In this document: positions 49,845-57,258 of the stretch, one piece after another
Numbering within the stretch: position 1 is the stretch's first letter
Layout: the number at the start of each line of letters is the position of its first letter
Source: Bacillota bacterium
Lineage (GTDB): Bacteria; Bacillota; Clostridia; Oscillospirales; Oscillospiraceae
Direction: 5' to 3'
DNA: 64,000 nucleotides
Assembly (NCBI GenBank): GCA_023402075.1
Contig: JAEXCS010000028.1
Location: 1-64,000, forward strand
The notes under the pieces: model-generated
What the model saw: only the letters and a program-made list of their open reading frames with translations
What the model was told of the DNA's origin: nothing
Databases searched by the model: none
Made by a program: the position numbers and the translations under genes

Positions 49845-49985
49845 ATGATTCACGGTAGTATGAGCCTGGGCGTGGCAGGCATCGTCAGCCTTGTCAGTAT
49901 GGCGGTGGTGTTCGTTGTTCTGCTGTCGCTCTACGCGATTATCACCGCGTTTGGAAAGGTCTTCTCCCGAAAAGAAGACAAATGA
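49845..49985 (+). CDS. Short GcdD/OadG-like delta subunit, 46 residues
   Basis: MIHGSMSLGVAGIVSLVSMA starts a 46-residue protein with one membrane segment (about 10-36) and a short basic tail FSRKEDK. It is a truncated paralogue of the next gene: both begin MI(H/Q)GSM and share the helix pattern, and even the leader sequences match (gcttcttgaggtaaatgt versus gcttcttaaggtgaatgt). It lacks the C-terminal extension of the other copy. It lies 33 bases after gcdA. It could anchor a second decarboxylase form or tune assembly; the function is inferred. Confidence 0.82.
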   Translation: MIHGSMSLGVAGIVSLVSMAVVFVVLLSLYAIITAFGKVFSRKEDK

Positions 49986-50023
49986 ACGAAGAAAGGAAAG
50001 CGTTTGCTTCTTAAGGTGAATGT

Positions 50024-50320
50024 ATGATTCAAGGTAGTATGACAATGGGGCAGGCAGGTATTGTCAGCGTTGCCAGCATGCTGGTTGTGTTTTCTGTTTT
50101 GCTGCTGCTCTATGTAATTCTGATTGTGTCCGGCAAGATCGCCACCCGAAACGCAGGCAAGGCCGCGCCCGCCAAGGCTCCTGCTGGAACCGTGGCCGCG
50201 CCGGCGGCCGCGCCAAAGCAGGACGACGCGGAGCTGATTGCCGTTCTCTCCGCGGCCATCGTGGAATATGAGCGGGCACGCCGCAACCCCTTCATCCGCA
50301 ACGGGCGGGATTTAGACTGA
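50024..50320 (+). CDS. gcdD: Glutaconyl-CoA decarboxylase subunit delta
   Basis: A 98-residue OadG/GcdD-type protein: one N-terminal membrane helix (about 10-37), an Ala/Pro linker (AAPAKAPAGTVAAPAAAPKQ), then an acidic-basic end DDAELIAVLSAAIVEYERAR characteristic of GcdD/MmdD proteins, which binds the carboxyltransferase. It holds GcdA at the membrane-bound GcdB. AAGGTGAATGT precedes the ATG. It is the second of two tandem delta genes. Confidence 0.9.
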   Translation: MIQGSMTMGQAGIVSVASMLVVFSVLLLLYVILIVSGKIATRNAGKAAPAKAPAGTVAAPAAAPKQDDAELIAVLSAAIVEYERARRNPFIRNGRDLD

Positions 50321-50385
50321 ACGTCTTTTGATTCCAAGCTTGAAAGAAAAATAAAATTCATATTTGTTTTTAAGGAGAAATTGAC

Positions 50386-50790
50386 ATGAGAGCTTATACG
50401 ATTACCGTCAATGGCAAGGCTTATGACGTTCAGGTGGCTGAGAACGATGCTTCCGCCCCCGCCGCCGCCCCCCGCATCCAGAGCGTGACTCCTGTTGCCG
50501 CCCCTGTTGCTGCTCCTGCCGCAGCACCCGCCGCCGCTCCTGCTCCTGCTGCAGCACCCGCTCCCGTTTCTGCAGGAGAGGGCACTGTCACCGCCCCCAT
50601 GGCAGGCAAGATTCTGTCTCTTCCCATCAAGGCGGGCGATGTCGTTGCTGCCGGTCAGGTTCTTTTGACCTTTGAGGCCATGAAGATGGAAAACGAGATT
50701 ATGGCTCCTTGCGCGGGCACGGTGTCGCAGGTGTTTGTTAAGCTTGGCGAGCAGTTTGACGCTGGCGCTCAGTTGGTTCAGCTGGGTTAA
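50386..50790 (+). CDS. gcdC: Glutaconyl-CoA decarboxylase subunit gamma (biotin carrier)
   Basis: A 134-residue biotin carrier. Short N-terminal domain (YTITVNGKAYDVQV), a 30-residue Ala/Pro hinge (about 35-63), then the biotinyl domain with the acceptor motif FEAMKMENEI, biotin on lysine 100. It carries CO2 from GcdA to the sodium-pumping GcdB. ATG at 50386 with AAGGAGAAATTGAC. The repetitive codons of the hinge are coding, not an independent repeat element. Confidence 0.96.
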   Translation: MRAYTITVNGKAYDVQVAENDASAPAAAPRIQSVTPVAAPVAAPAAAPAAAPAPAAAPAPVSAGEGTVTAPMAGKILSLPIKAGDVVAAGQVLLTFEAMKMENEIMAPCAGTVSQVFVKLGEQFDAGAQLVQLG

Positions 50791-50809
50791 TCGGAAAGGA
50801 GCTTTCCGA
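50791..50809 (+). promoter_or_regulatory. Ribosome-site hairpin before gcdB
   Basis: TCGGAAAG-GAG-CTTTCCGA, an 8-bp perfect stem, places the gcdB ribosome site (AAGGAG) in the 3-base loop and upper stem; the ATG at 50810 follows directly. It could couple gcdB translation to ribosomes finishing gcdC, which stops at 50790. Confidence 0.65.
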
Positions 50810-51976
50810 ATGGAGTTAATAACTGGAACGATCACGGGGCTTGCCAGTACGTCGGGCTTTGCTACGATGGACTTGCGGCAGCTGATTATGATCGCCGTCT
50901 CTTGCGTGCTGCTGTACCTTGGCATTGTCAAAAAGTTTGAACCCCTGCTGCTGGTTGGCATTGCTTTTGGTATGCTGCTGACGAATCTTCCCGGCTCGGG
51001 AGTGTTTCACCCTGAGTTTTGGGGTGTGGACGTGAACTATGGCACTGTTCTTCATGACGGCGGCCTGCTTGACCTTTTGTATATCGGCGTGAAGACCGGA
51101 ATTTATCCCTCCCTGATTTTCATGGGCGTGGGTGCGATGACCGATTTCAGCCCCCTGATTGCCCGTCCGTCCTCTCTGTTTATGGGCGCTGCGGCTCAGG
51201 GCGGCATCTTCGTGGCGCTGCTGATGGCCACTGTCATGGGGTTTGCCCCCAAGGTTGCCGCATCCATCGCCATCATCGGCGGCGCCGACGGCCCCACCGC
51301 TATCTGGCTGACCAAGATTCTGGCACCGGAGTATCTGGGTCCTATTGCCATCGCGGCTTACTCCTACATGGCTTTGATTCCCCTGATTCAGCCGCCCATC
51401 ATGAAGCTGCTGACCACGGAGAAAGAGCGGAAGATCAAGATGGATACGCTGCGTCCTGTATCCAAAACCGAAAAAATTGTCTTCCCGATTATGGTTTCCA
51501 TTGTCACCTGTCTGGTGTTGCCCTCCGTGGCGCCTTTGCTGGGTTGCCTGATGCTGGGAAACCTCTTTAAGGAGTGCGGCGTGACCGAGCGTCTCAGCGA
51601 CACCGTGCAGAATGCGCTGATGAACATTGTCACCATTTTCCTCAGCATCTCTGTGGGCGCAACCGCCGTGTATGACCGGTTCCTCAGCTGGGATACCATT
51701 AAAATCATTATTCTGGGCCTCATTGCTTTCTGCTTTGCCACCGCCTGCGGCGTGCTGTTTGGAAAGCTGATGTGCGTCCTCTCCGGCGGCAAGATCAATC
51801 CTCTCATCGGCTCCGCCGGTGTGTCCGCCGTTCCCATGGCGGCCCGCGTGTCTCAGGTGGTGGGCCAGAAGTACAATCCTTCCAACTTCCTGCTGATGCA
51901 CGCCATGGGCCCCAACGTGGCCGGCGTGATTGGTTCTGCGGTGGCGGCGGGCTGCCTGCTGAAGCTCTTCGGCTAA
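50810..51976 (+). CDS. gcdB: Glutaconyl-CoA decarboxylase subunit beta (sodium pump)
   Basis: Integral membrane subunit, 388 residues with about ten helices, of the OadB/MmdB/GcdB family. Visible are GIVKKFEPLLLVGIAFGMLL, LLYIGVKTGIYPSLIFMGVG, the sodium-site helix IAIIGGADGPTAIWLTKILA with Asp, and NFLLMHAMGPNVAGVIGSAV. It decarboxylates carboxybiotin and exports two sodium ions. It starts 19 bases after gcdC under the hairpin at 50791. Last gene of the operon. Confidence 0.98.
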   Translation: MELITGTITGLASTSGFATMDLRQLIMIAVSCVLLYLGIVKKFEPLLLVGIAFGMLLTNLPGSGVFHPEFWGVDVNYGTVLHDGGLLDLLYIGVKTGIYPSLIFMGVGAMTDFSPLIARPSSLFMGAAAQGGIFVALLMATVMGFAPKVAASIAIIGGADGPTAIWLTKILAPEYLGPIAIAAYSYMALIPLIQPPIMKLLTTEKERKIKMDTLRPVSKTEKIVFPIMVSIVTCLVLPSVAPLLGCLMLGNLFKECGVTERLSDTVQNALMNIVTIFLSISVGATAVYDRFLSWDTIKIIILGLIAFCFATACGVLFGKLMCVLSGGKINPLIGSAGVSAVPMAARVSQVVGQKYNPSNFLLMHAMGPNVAGVIGSAVAAGCLLKLFG

Positions 51977-52005
51977 GCCGCGTTGGAGGAAAGTCCGTTG
52001 CACTA

Positions 52006-52028
52006 GGTTTTCGCCTGTGGCGAAAACC
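52006..52028 (+). repeat. Inverted repeat downstream of gcdB
   Basis: GGTTTTCGC (52006-52014) pairs with GCGAAAACC (52020-52028). The following 52029-52150 holds no recognisable gene or known element. Confidence 0.5.
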
Positions 52029-52156
52029 GCGCTGCGCTTCCTTGCGTATCCCTTGCTCCGGCGTAAACGCTTCTCTGGTTTGCGGCGGAAGGACATGGGG
52101 AGGGACGAAAGGTCCACTGCGCCGGGAATACAGGTAAGTTGTTGAAAAACAAGAAG

Positions 52157-52186
52157 AGGGGCTGCCGCGAAATTGCGGCAGCCCCT
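52157..52186 (+). terminator. Terminator-like hairpin before the MoxR gene
   Basis: AGGGGCTGCCGC (52157-52168) pairs with GCGGCAGCCCCT (52175-52186); only TTG follows, so termination may be partial and read-through into the MoxR gene is possible. Confidence 0.6.
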
Positions 52187-52221
52187 TGCCGAACTTTGAT
52201 GAAATTTTACTTGGAGGAACT

Positions 52222-53022
52222 ATGAAAGAACTGAACAGTACAAAGGATTATATTGCCTCGCCGGAGCTGCTGCGAGTGGCAGAAATTGCCCGCGCGCTTC
52301 AAAAGCCCCTGCTCATCAAGGGAGAACCGGGTACCGGAAAGACCATGCTGGCCCAGGCGGTGGCGGAGTCTCTTGGGATGGAGCTGATGGTGTGGAACAT
52401 TAAGTCCACCACCAAGGCGCAGGATGGCCTGTACGTTTACGACACGGTGGCCCGCCTGTATGACAGCCAGTTTGGCGAATCCGGAGTCAACGACATCCGG
52501 AAATATATCAAGCTGGGCAAAATGGGCGAGGCATTCCGCGCTGGGGAACAGGTGGTCCTTTTGATTGATGAAATTGACAAGGCTGATCTGGAATTTCCCA
52601 ACGACCTTTTGTGGGAGCTGGACCGCATGGAGTTTTACATCCCGGAGACGAAGGAAACCGTCCGGGCAAAGCACCGCCCCATTGTCATTATCACCTCCAA
52701 CGCGGAAAAGGAACTGCCGGACGCCTTTTTGCGCCGGTGCATCTTCCATTATATCGCGTTCCCCGATGCGCCTATGATGGAGCAGATTGTCCGCGCCCAT
52801 TATCCGGATTTGGACAGGCAGCTTTTGGAGCAGGCGTTGGGGCAGTTTTACGCCCTGCGGAGCCGCAGCCTGCAAAAAAAGCCTTCCACCAGCGAGCTTT
52901 TGGACTGGGTGCAGGCCCTGAGCATTGGGGGAATTGATCCGGAACTGCTGCACAAAACGCTTCCCTTTGCAGGGGTTTTGCTGAAAAAGACAGAGGACTT
53001 GGACGTCATCGGGCGGCGGTGA
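52222..53022 (+). CDS. MoxR-family AAA ATPase (CoxD-like)
   Basis: A 266-residue ATPase. Walker A is GEPGTGKTM (near 36-44), Walker B VVLLIDEIDKADLEFPNDLL, and sensor I IVIITSNAEKELPDAFLRRC with the conserved arginine finger region RRC. Length and order match the MoxR/CoxD group that works with a VWA (CoxE) partner, encoded five bases downstream. ATG at 52222 with TTGGAGGAACT. It follows the gcd operon on the same strand, so a role as a maturation chaperone for that enzyme set is possible but unproven. Confidence 0.9.
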   Translation: MKELNSTKDYIASPELLRVAEIARALQKPLLIKGEPGTGKTMLAQAVAESLGMELMVWNIKSTTKAQDGLYVYDTVARLYDSQFGESGVNDIRKYIKLGKMGEAFRAGEQVVLLIDEIDKADLEFPNDLLWELDRMEFYIPETKETVRAKHRPIVIITSNAEKELPDAFLRRCIFHYIAFPDAPMMEQIVRAHYPDLDRQLLEQALGQFYALRSRSLQKKPSTSELLDWVQALSIGGIDPELLHKTLPFAGVLLKKTEDLDVIGRR

Positions 53023-53026
53023 GCGG

Positions 53027-54229
53027 ATGTTTACGGGATTTTTTTACGCCCTGCGCCGACATGGGCTGGACGTATCCTTAAATGAGTGGCTCACGCTGAT
53101 GGAGGCCTTGCGTCTGGGACTGCACGGCTCCCAGTTGACGGATTTTTACCGGTTGGCCCGCTGCGTGCTGACCAGAAGTGAAGCGGACTTCGACCGGTTT
53201 GATCTGGCCTTTGCGGAGTATTTCCAGGATGTGGAGTCCGTCCGGGAGCTGCCGGAGGAGTTTTTGAGCTGGCTGGCGGAAGCGATGCCGCAGCGGGAAA
53301 TTGACAAAGAAGCGGTAGACGCTCAATTTGGCGGCGGCCTGAACCTTGAAGAGCTGAAAAAAATGCTGGCTGAGCGCCTTGCCGAGCAGACGGAGCGCCA
53401 CGATGGCGGCAGCAAATGGGTAGGCACTGGGGGAATTTCTCCGTTTGGTCACGGGGGCTATAATCCCGCGGGAATACGCATCGGCGGACCGGGACGGCAC
53501 AGAAGCGCCGTACAGGTGGCGGCGGAGCGGGATTACCGGGATTTCCGGCAGGACGCGGCGCTGGAGCTGCGGCAGTTTCAAATGGCATTTCGTAGGCTTC
53601 GGAATCTCACGGTGAAGGGGGACGGGCCGAAAGACCAGCTTTTGCTGGACGAGACGGTGCAGGCCACCAGCGACAACGGCGGTTTTTTAAACCTGCAATT
53701 CGGCCGGCCCCGGAAAAACGACGTGCGGCTGCTGCTTTTGTTTGATTCCGGCGGGTCCATGTGGTCTTATTCCCGCCTGTGTGCCAGACTGTTTCATGCG
53801 GTCCACGAGGCCAGCCACTTCAAGGAACTGAAAACCTATTATTTCCACAACTGCGTGTATGACGATCTGTTTACTACAACGGAGTGCAGCTATCGGGAGA
53901 GCGAGAGCACAAATGGGGTGCTATCAAAGATAAACTCCTCGTGGAAGATCCTGTTTGTAGGAGACGGGGCCATGGCCCCGGAGGAGCTTTTGAGACGGGG
54001 CGGAAGTCTTGACTATTACTGCACAAATCAAGAGCCGGGCATTGTCTGGCTGCGGCGCTTTGCGGAAAAATCCGCTCACATAGCCTGGCTGAATCCCGTT
54101 CCTCAGGAGCGGTGGGACTATACCAGAGGGAGCCACACCATTCACAGAATCCGAGAGGAAATTCCCATGTTTCCCCTGAGCATCGACGGGCTGGACGCCG
54201 CGCTGCACCATCTGATGGCACCGCGCTAG
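53027..54229 (+). CDS. VWA-domain protein (CoxE-like)
   Basis: A 400-residue protein. The N-terminal part (GFFYALRRHGLDVSLNEWLT) is the CoxE family start. The middle is Gly-rich (SKWVGTGGISPFGHGGYNPA). The C-terminal VWA domain has the metal site DSGGSM in LLLLFDSGGSMWSYSRLCAR (near 244) and ILFVGDGAMAPEEL. It is the partner of the ATPase upstream. In carboxydotrophs the CoxD/CoxE pair inserts the Mo-Cu site; here the client is unknown. No terminator was recognised after it. Confidence 0.88.
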   Translation: MFTGFFYALRRHGLDVSLNEWLTLMEALRLGLHGSQLTDFYRLARCVLTRSEADFDRFDLAFAEYFQDVESVRELPEEFLSWLAEAMPQREIDKEAVDAQFGGGLNLEELKKMLAERLAEQTERHDGGSKWVGTGGISPFGHGGYNPAGIRIGGPGRHRSAVQVAAERDYRDFRQDAALELRQFQMAFRRLRNLTVKGDGPKDQLLLDETVQATSDNGGFLNLQFGRPRKNDVRLLLLFDSGGSMWSYSRLCARLFHAVHEASHFKELKTYYFHNCVYDDLFTTTECSYRESESTNGVLSKINSSWKILFVGDGAMAPEELLRRGGSLDYYCTNQEPGIVWLRRFAEKSAHIAWLNPVPQERWDYTRGSHTIHRIREEIPMFPLSIDGLDAALHHLMAPR

Positions 54230-54430
54230 GCGATTCGGGAAATGGTCGGCAGTGAAGTTTTCACACGGTGCAAAATTTATATGCAGATGGATATGCATAA
54301 ATACAAATAATATACAGAAATAAACCGTCAAAATGGCCAATAAAGAGCGCTGCTTATAGGAAAAATGCTGTATGATTAAGAAAATAAACTAAGTTTAAGC
54401 AAATAATTATACATTTTTTCTGGAAAAGTA

Positions 54431-54459
54431 TTGACATTATGCATTTGGCGTGATAAGGT
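54431..54459 (+). promoter_or_regulatory. Promoter of the polar amino acid importer
   Basis: TTGACA (54431-54436), 17-base spacer, TAAGGT (54454-54459). The rest of 54230-54430 is AT-rich with no gene seen. Confidence 0.6.
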
Positions 54460-54550
54460 ATAGCAATCTCAAGGAGGAAGTTGATTCTCCTGAAAAGAGT
54501 GAGTAACGTCCGCTGTGCGGGCAAGCAGATTTTTGGAAAAGGATGCGAAT

Positions 54551-55468
54551 ATGATGAAAAAGTTTTTTGCGCTTGCGCTGAGCCTTGCAATGGCTCTGTC
54601 CCTTGCAGCCTGTGGGAATTCCGGCGGGTCCGCCGGTTCTTCCGCGCCTTCCGGATCCGTCGGCAGCGGCTCCGGCTCCGCTGAGGCCGGAATCCAGACG
54701 GTGACGGCCGGCAAGCTGACCGTGGCCACCTCTCCCGACTTTGCGCCCTATGAGTTTTATGCCATTGATGAAAACGGCGACGCGCAGCTTGCGGGCTTTG
54801 ATCTGGCGCTGGCCGGGTATATTGCCGACTATCTGGATTTGGAGCTGGAGATTGTCCCCATGGACTTTGACGGCGTGCTGGCCGAGCTGAATGCCGGAAA
54901 CGTGGACATTGGTCTGGCCGGTCTCAGCCCCGACCCCGACCGTATGGACGCCATGGACTTTTCCGACACGTACTATGCGGGCGGCCAGTCTCTGGTGGTC
55001 ACCCAGGCCAACAAGGACAAGTGGGCCTCTCTGGCAGAGCTGAACGATTCCTCTTTGTCCATCGGCGCGCAGCTGGGTTCCATCCAGTATAAGCTGGCGG
55101 TGGAGAACACGCCCGACGCAGACATCATCCAGCTTGCCAAGGTGACCGACGTGGTCTCCGAGCTGCTGGGCGGCAAGCTGGACGCCGGTTTCGTTGAGAC
55201 AGTGGTGGCCCAGAGCTATGCCAAGAACTATCCCGATCTGTATGTGGCCTTTGATGTGCCCTATGACGTGAAGGGCTCCTCCGTGGGCGTGCAGAAGGGC
55301 AATGCTGCCCTGCTTGCCGGTGTAAACGAAGCGATTGCCGCTGCGCTGGCGGACGGCTCTATGGACGATTTTGTTGCCACTGCCAACGAGCAGGCCGGCG
55401 GTGATATTCACGAGGGTCTGCTGGAAAGCGGCGCGTCCTCTGCGGCCGCTTCTTCTCAGGCGGGCTGA
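54551..55468 (+). CDS. Polar amino acid ABC transporter substrate-binding lipoprotein
   Basis: Binding protein of the SBP_bac_3 family, 305 residues, with lipobox LSLAAC (cysteine 21) and a Gly/Ser linker. The mature start reads KLTVATSPDFAPYEFYAIDE. Then come LAGFDLALAGYIADYLDLEL, DVDIGLAGLSPDPDR (NVDIGLAGLSPDPDRMD), and AQLGSIQYKLAVE. The ligand is probably glutamate, glutamine or a related polar amino acid; glutamate is favoured by the neighbouring fermentation genes. ATG at 54551 with AAAGGA. A hairpin follows. Confidence 0.9.
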   Translation: MMKKFFALALSLAMALSLAACGNSGGSAGSSAPSGSVGSGSGSAEAGIQTVTAGKLTVATSPDFAPYEFYAIDENGDAQLAGFDLALAGYIADYLDLELEIVPMDFDGVLAELNAGNVDIGLAGLSPDPDRMDAMDFSDTYYAGGQSLVVTQANKDKWASLAELNDSSLSIGAQLGSIQYKLAVENTPDADIIQLAKVTDVVSELLGGKLDAGFVETVVAQSYAKNYPDLYVAFDVPYDVKGSSVGVQKGNAALLAGVNEAIAAALADGSMDDFVATANEQAGGDIHEGLLESGASSAAASSQAG

Positions 55469-55489
55469 GATTCATCCGTAATAACCGTG

Positions 55490-55519
55490 ATTCCTCCCCC
55501 CATTTCGGCGGGGAGGAAT
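55490..55519 (+). repeat. Stem-loop between binding protein and permease
   Basis: ATTCCTCCCC (55490-55499) pairs with GGGGAGGAAT (55510-55519), no T-run. Probably stabilises the binding-protein mRNA. Confidence 0.65.
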
Positions 55520-55568
55520 TGCGCCGTTCACAGGATCGGCAACCCCATCATTATCCGAAAGGAGCCCC

Positions 55569-56357
55569 ATGATGAATGTCTCCAAAGCGGGCTTTGAGGC
55601 CGTATTTCAGTATTCCGGGATGTTTAAGGAAGGAATGCTGTGCACCATCTATCTCTCTTTTTTCACGGTGATTCTGGGCTTTGTGCTGGCTTTGGTGCTG
55701 GCCGTCATGCGCATGTCCGATATCAGACCCTTGCGGTTTCTGGCGCTGGATCAGCAGGGCCGTCTGCGGGAGCAGGGGTTTTTATTTGCTCTCAGCCGGT
55801 TTAATCCCGTCAGCTTTATTGCCACGGTTTATGTGGAAATTTTTCGGGCAACGCCCTTGCTGGTGCAGTTGTTCATCGTGTATCAGGTGCTGTTTCACAA
55901 GGATGTGATCAATCTGCCCGCGGTGACCATTCTGGGCTTTGTAAAGCTGAACCGTTTTCTTCCCGGCGTGGTGGCGCTGGCGCTGAATTCCGGCGCATAT
56001 GTGTCCGAAATCATCCGCGCGGGCGTACAGTCCGTTGAAGGAGGGCAGACCGAGGCAGCCCGTTCTCTGGGTCTTACGCAGGGACAGAACATGCGTTACA
56101 TCGTGCTTCCTCAGGCCATTAAGAACATACTGCCCGCCATCGGCAACGAGTTTGTCACCATCATCAAGGAGTCCGCCGTCACCTTTACCATCGGCGTTGC
56201 GGATTTGATGGCCGCAGTGAAGGCGGCGCAGGCCGGTTCCTTCCGGATTCTGGAGCCGCTTTTGGTAGTGGCCGCGCTCTATTTCTGCCTGACCTTCCCC
56301 ACCAGCAAGATTATTGCGTACTTCGAGAGGAGGATGAGCCGTGGCGACAAGCGGTAG
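55569..56357 (+). CDS. Polar amino acid ABC transporter permease
   Basis: Permease of the His/Glu/Gln/Arg/opine type, 262 residues. Landmarks are YVEIFRATPLLVQLFIVYQV, ALALNSGAYVSEIIRAGVQS, the EAA-type loop GQTEAARSLGLTQGQNMRYI and LPAIGNEFVTIIKESAVTFT. The extended loop between the first two helices (LALDQQGRLREQGF) is larger than usual. Start ATG 55569 or 55572 after GAAAGGAG. The 3' end overlaps the ATPase by 17 bases. Confidence 0.93.
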   Translation: MMNVSKAGFEAVFQYSGMFKEGMLCTIYLSFFTVILGFVLALVLAVMRMSDIRPLRFLALDQQGRLREQGFLFALSRFNPVSFIATVYVEIFRATPLLVQLFIVYQVLFHKDVINLPAVTILGFVKLNRFLPGVVALALNSGAYVSEIIRAGVQSVEGGQTEAARSLGLTQGQNMRYIVLPQAIKNILPAIGNEFVTIIKESAVTFTIGVADLMAAVKAAQAGSFRILEPLLVVAALYFCLTFPTSKIIAYFERRMSRGDKR

Positions 56358-57117
56358 ACTGATCCGGGTCACCGGACTGAAAAAATACTACAACAAGGGC
56401 GTCATCAAGGCTCTTGACGACGTGACGGTGGACATCAACCGGGGGGACGTGATGGTGGTCATCGGCCCCTCCGGCTCTGGAAAATCTACGTTTTTGCGCA
56501 GTCTGAATCTGCTGGAAGCGCCCACGGACGGCTCCATTGTCTTCAACGGGGTGGACATCACCAAAGCCAGGGTGAAAACCGAGGGCGGGAAAACCGCGCG
56601 GGTGAACATCGACGAGCACCGCCAGAAGATGGGGATGGTGTTCCAGCACTTCAACCTGTTTCCCCACAAGACCATTTTGGAAAATATGACGCTGGCCCCC
56701 ATCAAGGTGCGGGGCGTGAAAAAGTCCGAGGCCGAGGAAAAGGCCCTGAACCTGCTGGACCGTGTGGGCCTGAAGGACCGCGCAGGTGCGTATCCTATCC
56801 AGCTTTCCGGTGGGCAGAAGCAGCGGGTTGCCATTGTGCGCGCGCTTGCTATGGAGCCTGAGGTGATGCTGTTTGACGAGCCTACCTCCGCGCTGGACCC
56901 GGAGATGGTGGGCGAGGTGCTGGACGTGATGAAGGGTCTTGCCCGAGAGGGGATGACCATGGTGGTGGTCACCCATGAGATGGGCTTTGCCCGGGAGGTG
57001 GGCAACCGTGTGCTGTTTATGGCGGACGGTAAGCTGCTGGAGCAGGGCAGCCCCGACGATATTTTCAATTCCCCCCAAAATCCCCGTTTGCAGGAATTTT
57101 TGAGCAAGGTGCTTTAA
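56341..57117 (+). CDS. Polar amino acid ABC transporter ATPase (GlnQ-like)
   Basis: ATPase of 258 residues. Walker A is GPSGSGKST (near 42-50), followed by the family-specific MGMVFQHFNLFPHKTILENM, signature LSGGQKQRVAIVRALAM, Walker B VMLFDEPTSALDPEMVGEVL and MTMVVVTHEMGFAREV. A 13-residue insertion (near ARVKTEGGKTARVN) separates Walker A and the Q-loop. GTG start with AGAGGAGG, overlapping the permease. A strong terminator follows. Confidence 0.95.
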   Translation: MATSGRLIRVTGLKKYYNKGVIKALDDVTVDINRGDVMVVIGPSGSGKSTFLRSLNLLEAPTDGSIVFNGVDITKARVKTEGGKTARVNIDEHRQKMGMVFQHFNLFPHKTILENMTLAPIKVRGVKKSEAEEKALNLLDRVGLKDRAGAYPIQLSGGQKQRVAIVRALAMEPEVMLFDEPTSALDPEMVGEVLDVMKGLAREGMTMVVVTHEMGFAREVGNRVLFMADGKLLEQGSPDDIFNSPQNPRLQEFLSKVL

Positions 57118-57123
57118 CAAACG

Positions 57124-57163
57124 CCCCCGCCGGACCGCCGCGCGGCGGTCCGGCGGGGGTTTG
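57124..57163 (+). terminator. Terminator of the polar amino acid importer
   Basis: A 36-base perfect palindrome (57124-57159, arms CCCCCGCCGGACCGCCG and its complement) followed by TTT. Confidence 0.85.
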
Positions 57164-57258
57164 TGCTGTCATGGGACGCTCCTTAAGGGGCGGATTCCGG
57201 CGGAAAAATGAGAACAAAACGAGGCGGAGCTGCGGCCCCGTGGAAAAGGAGCGATGAA

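Noticed and set aside
48015..50045. A 676-codon open frame antisense to gcdA and the gcdD genes.
   Set aside because: It mirrors the codon pattern of very well conserved gcd genes, has no ribosome site or recognisable domain, and spans intergenic hairpins; it is a high-GC shadow.
50455..50580. Repetitive GCC/GCT-rich stretch resembling a simple-sequence repeat.
   Set aside because: It is the Ala/Pro hinge of the biotin carrier, in frame and typical for the family.
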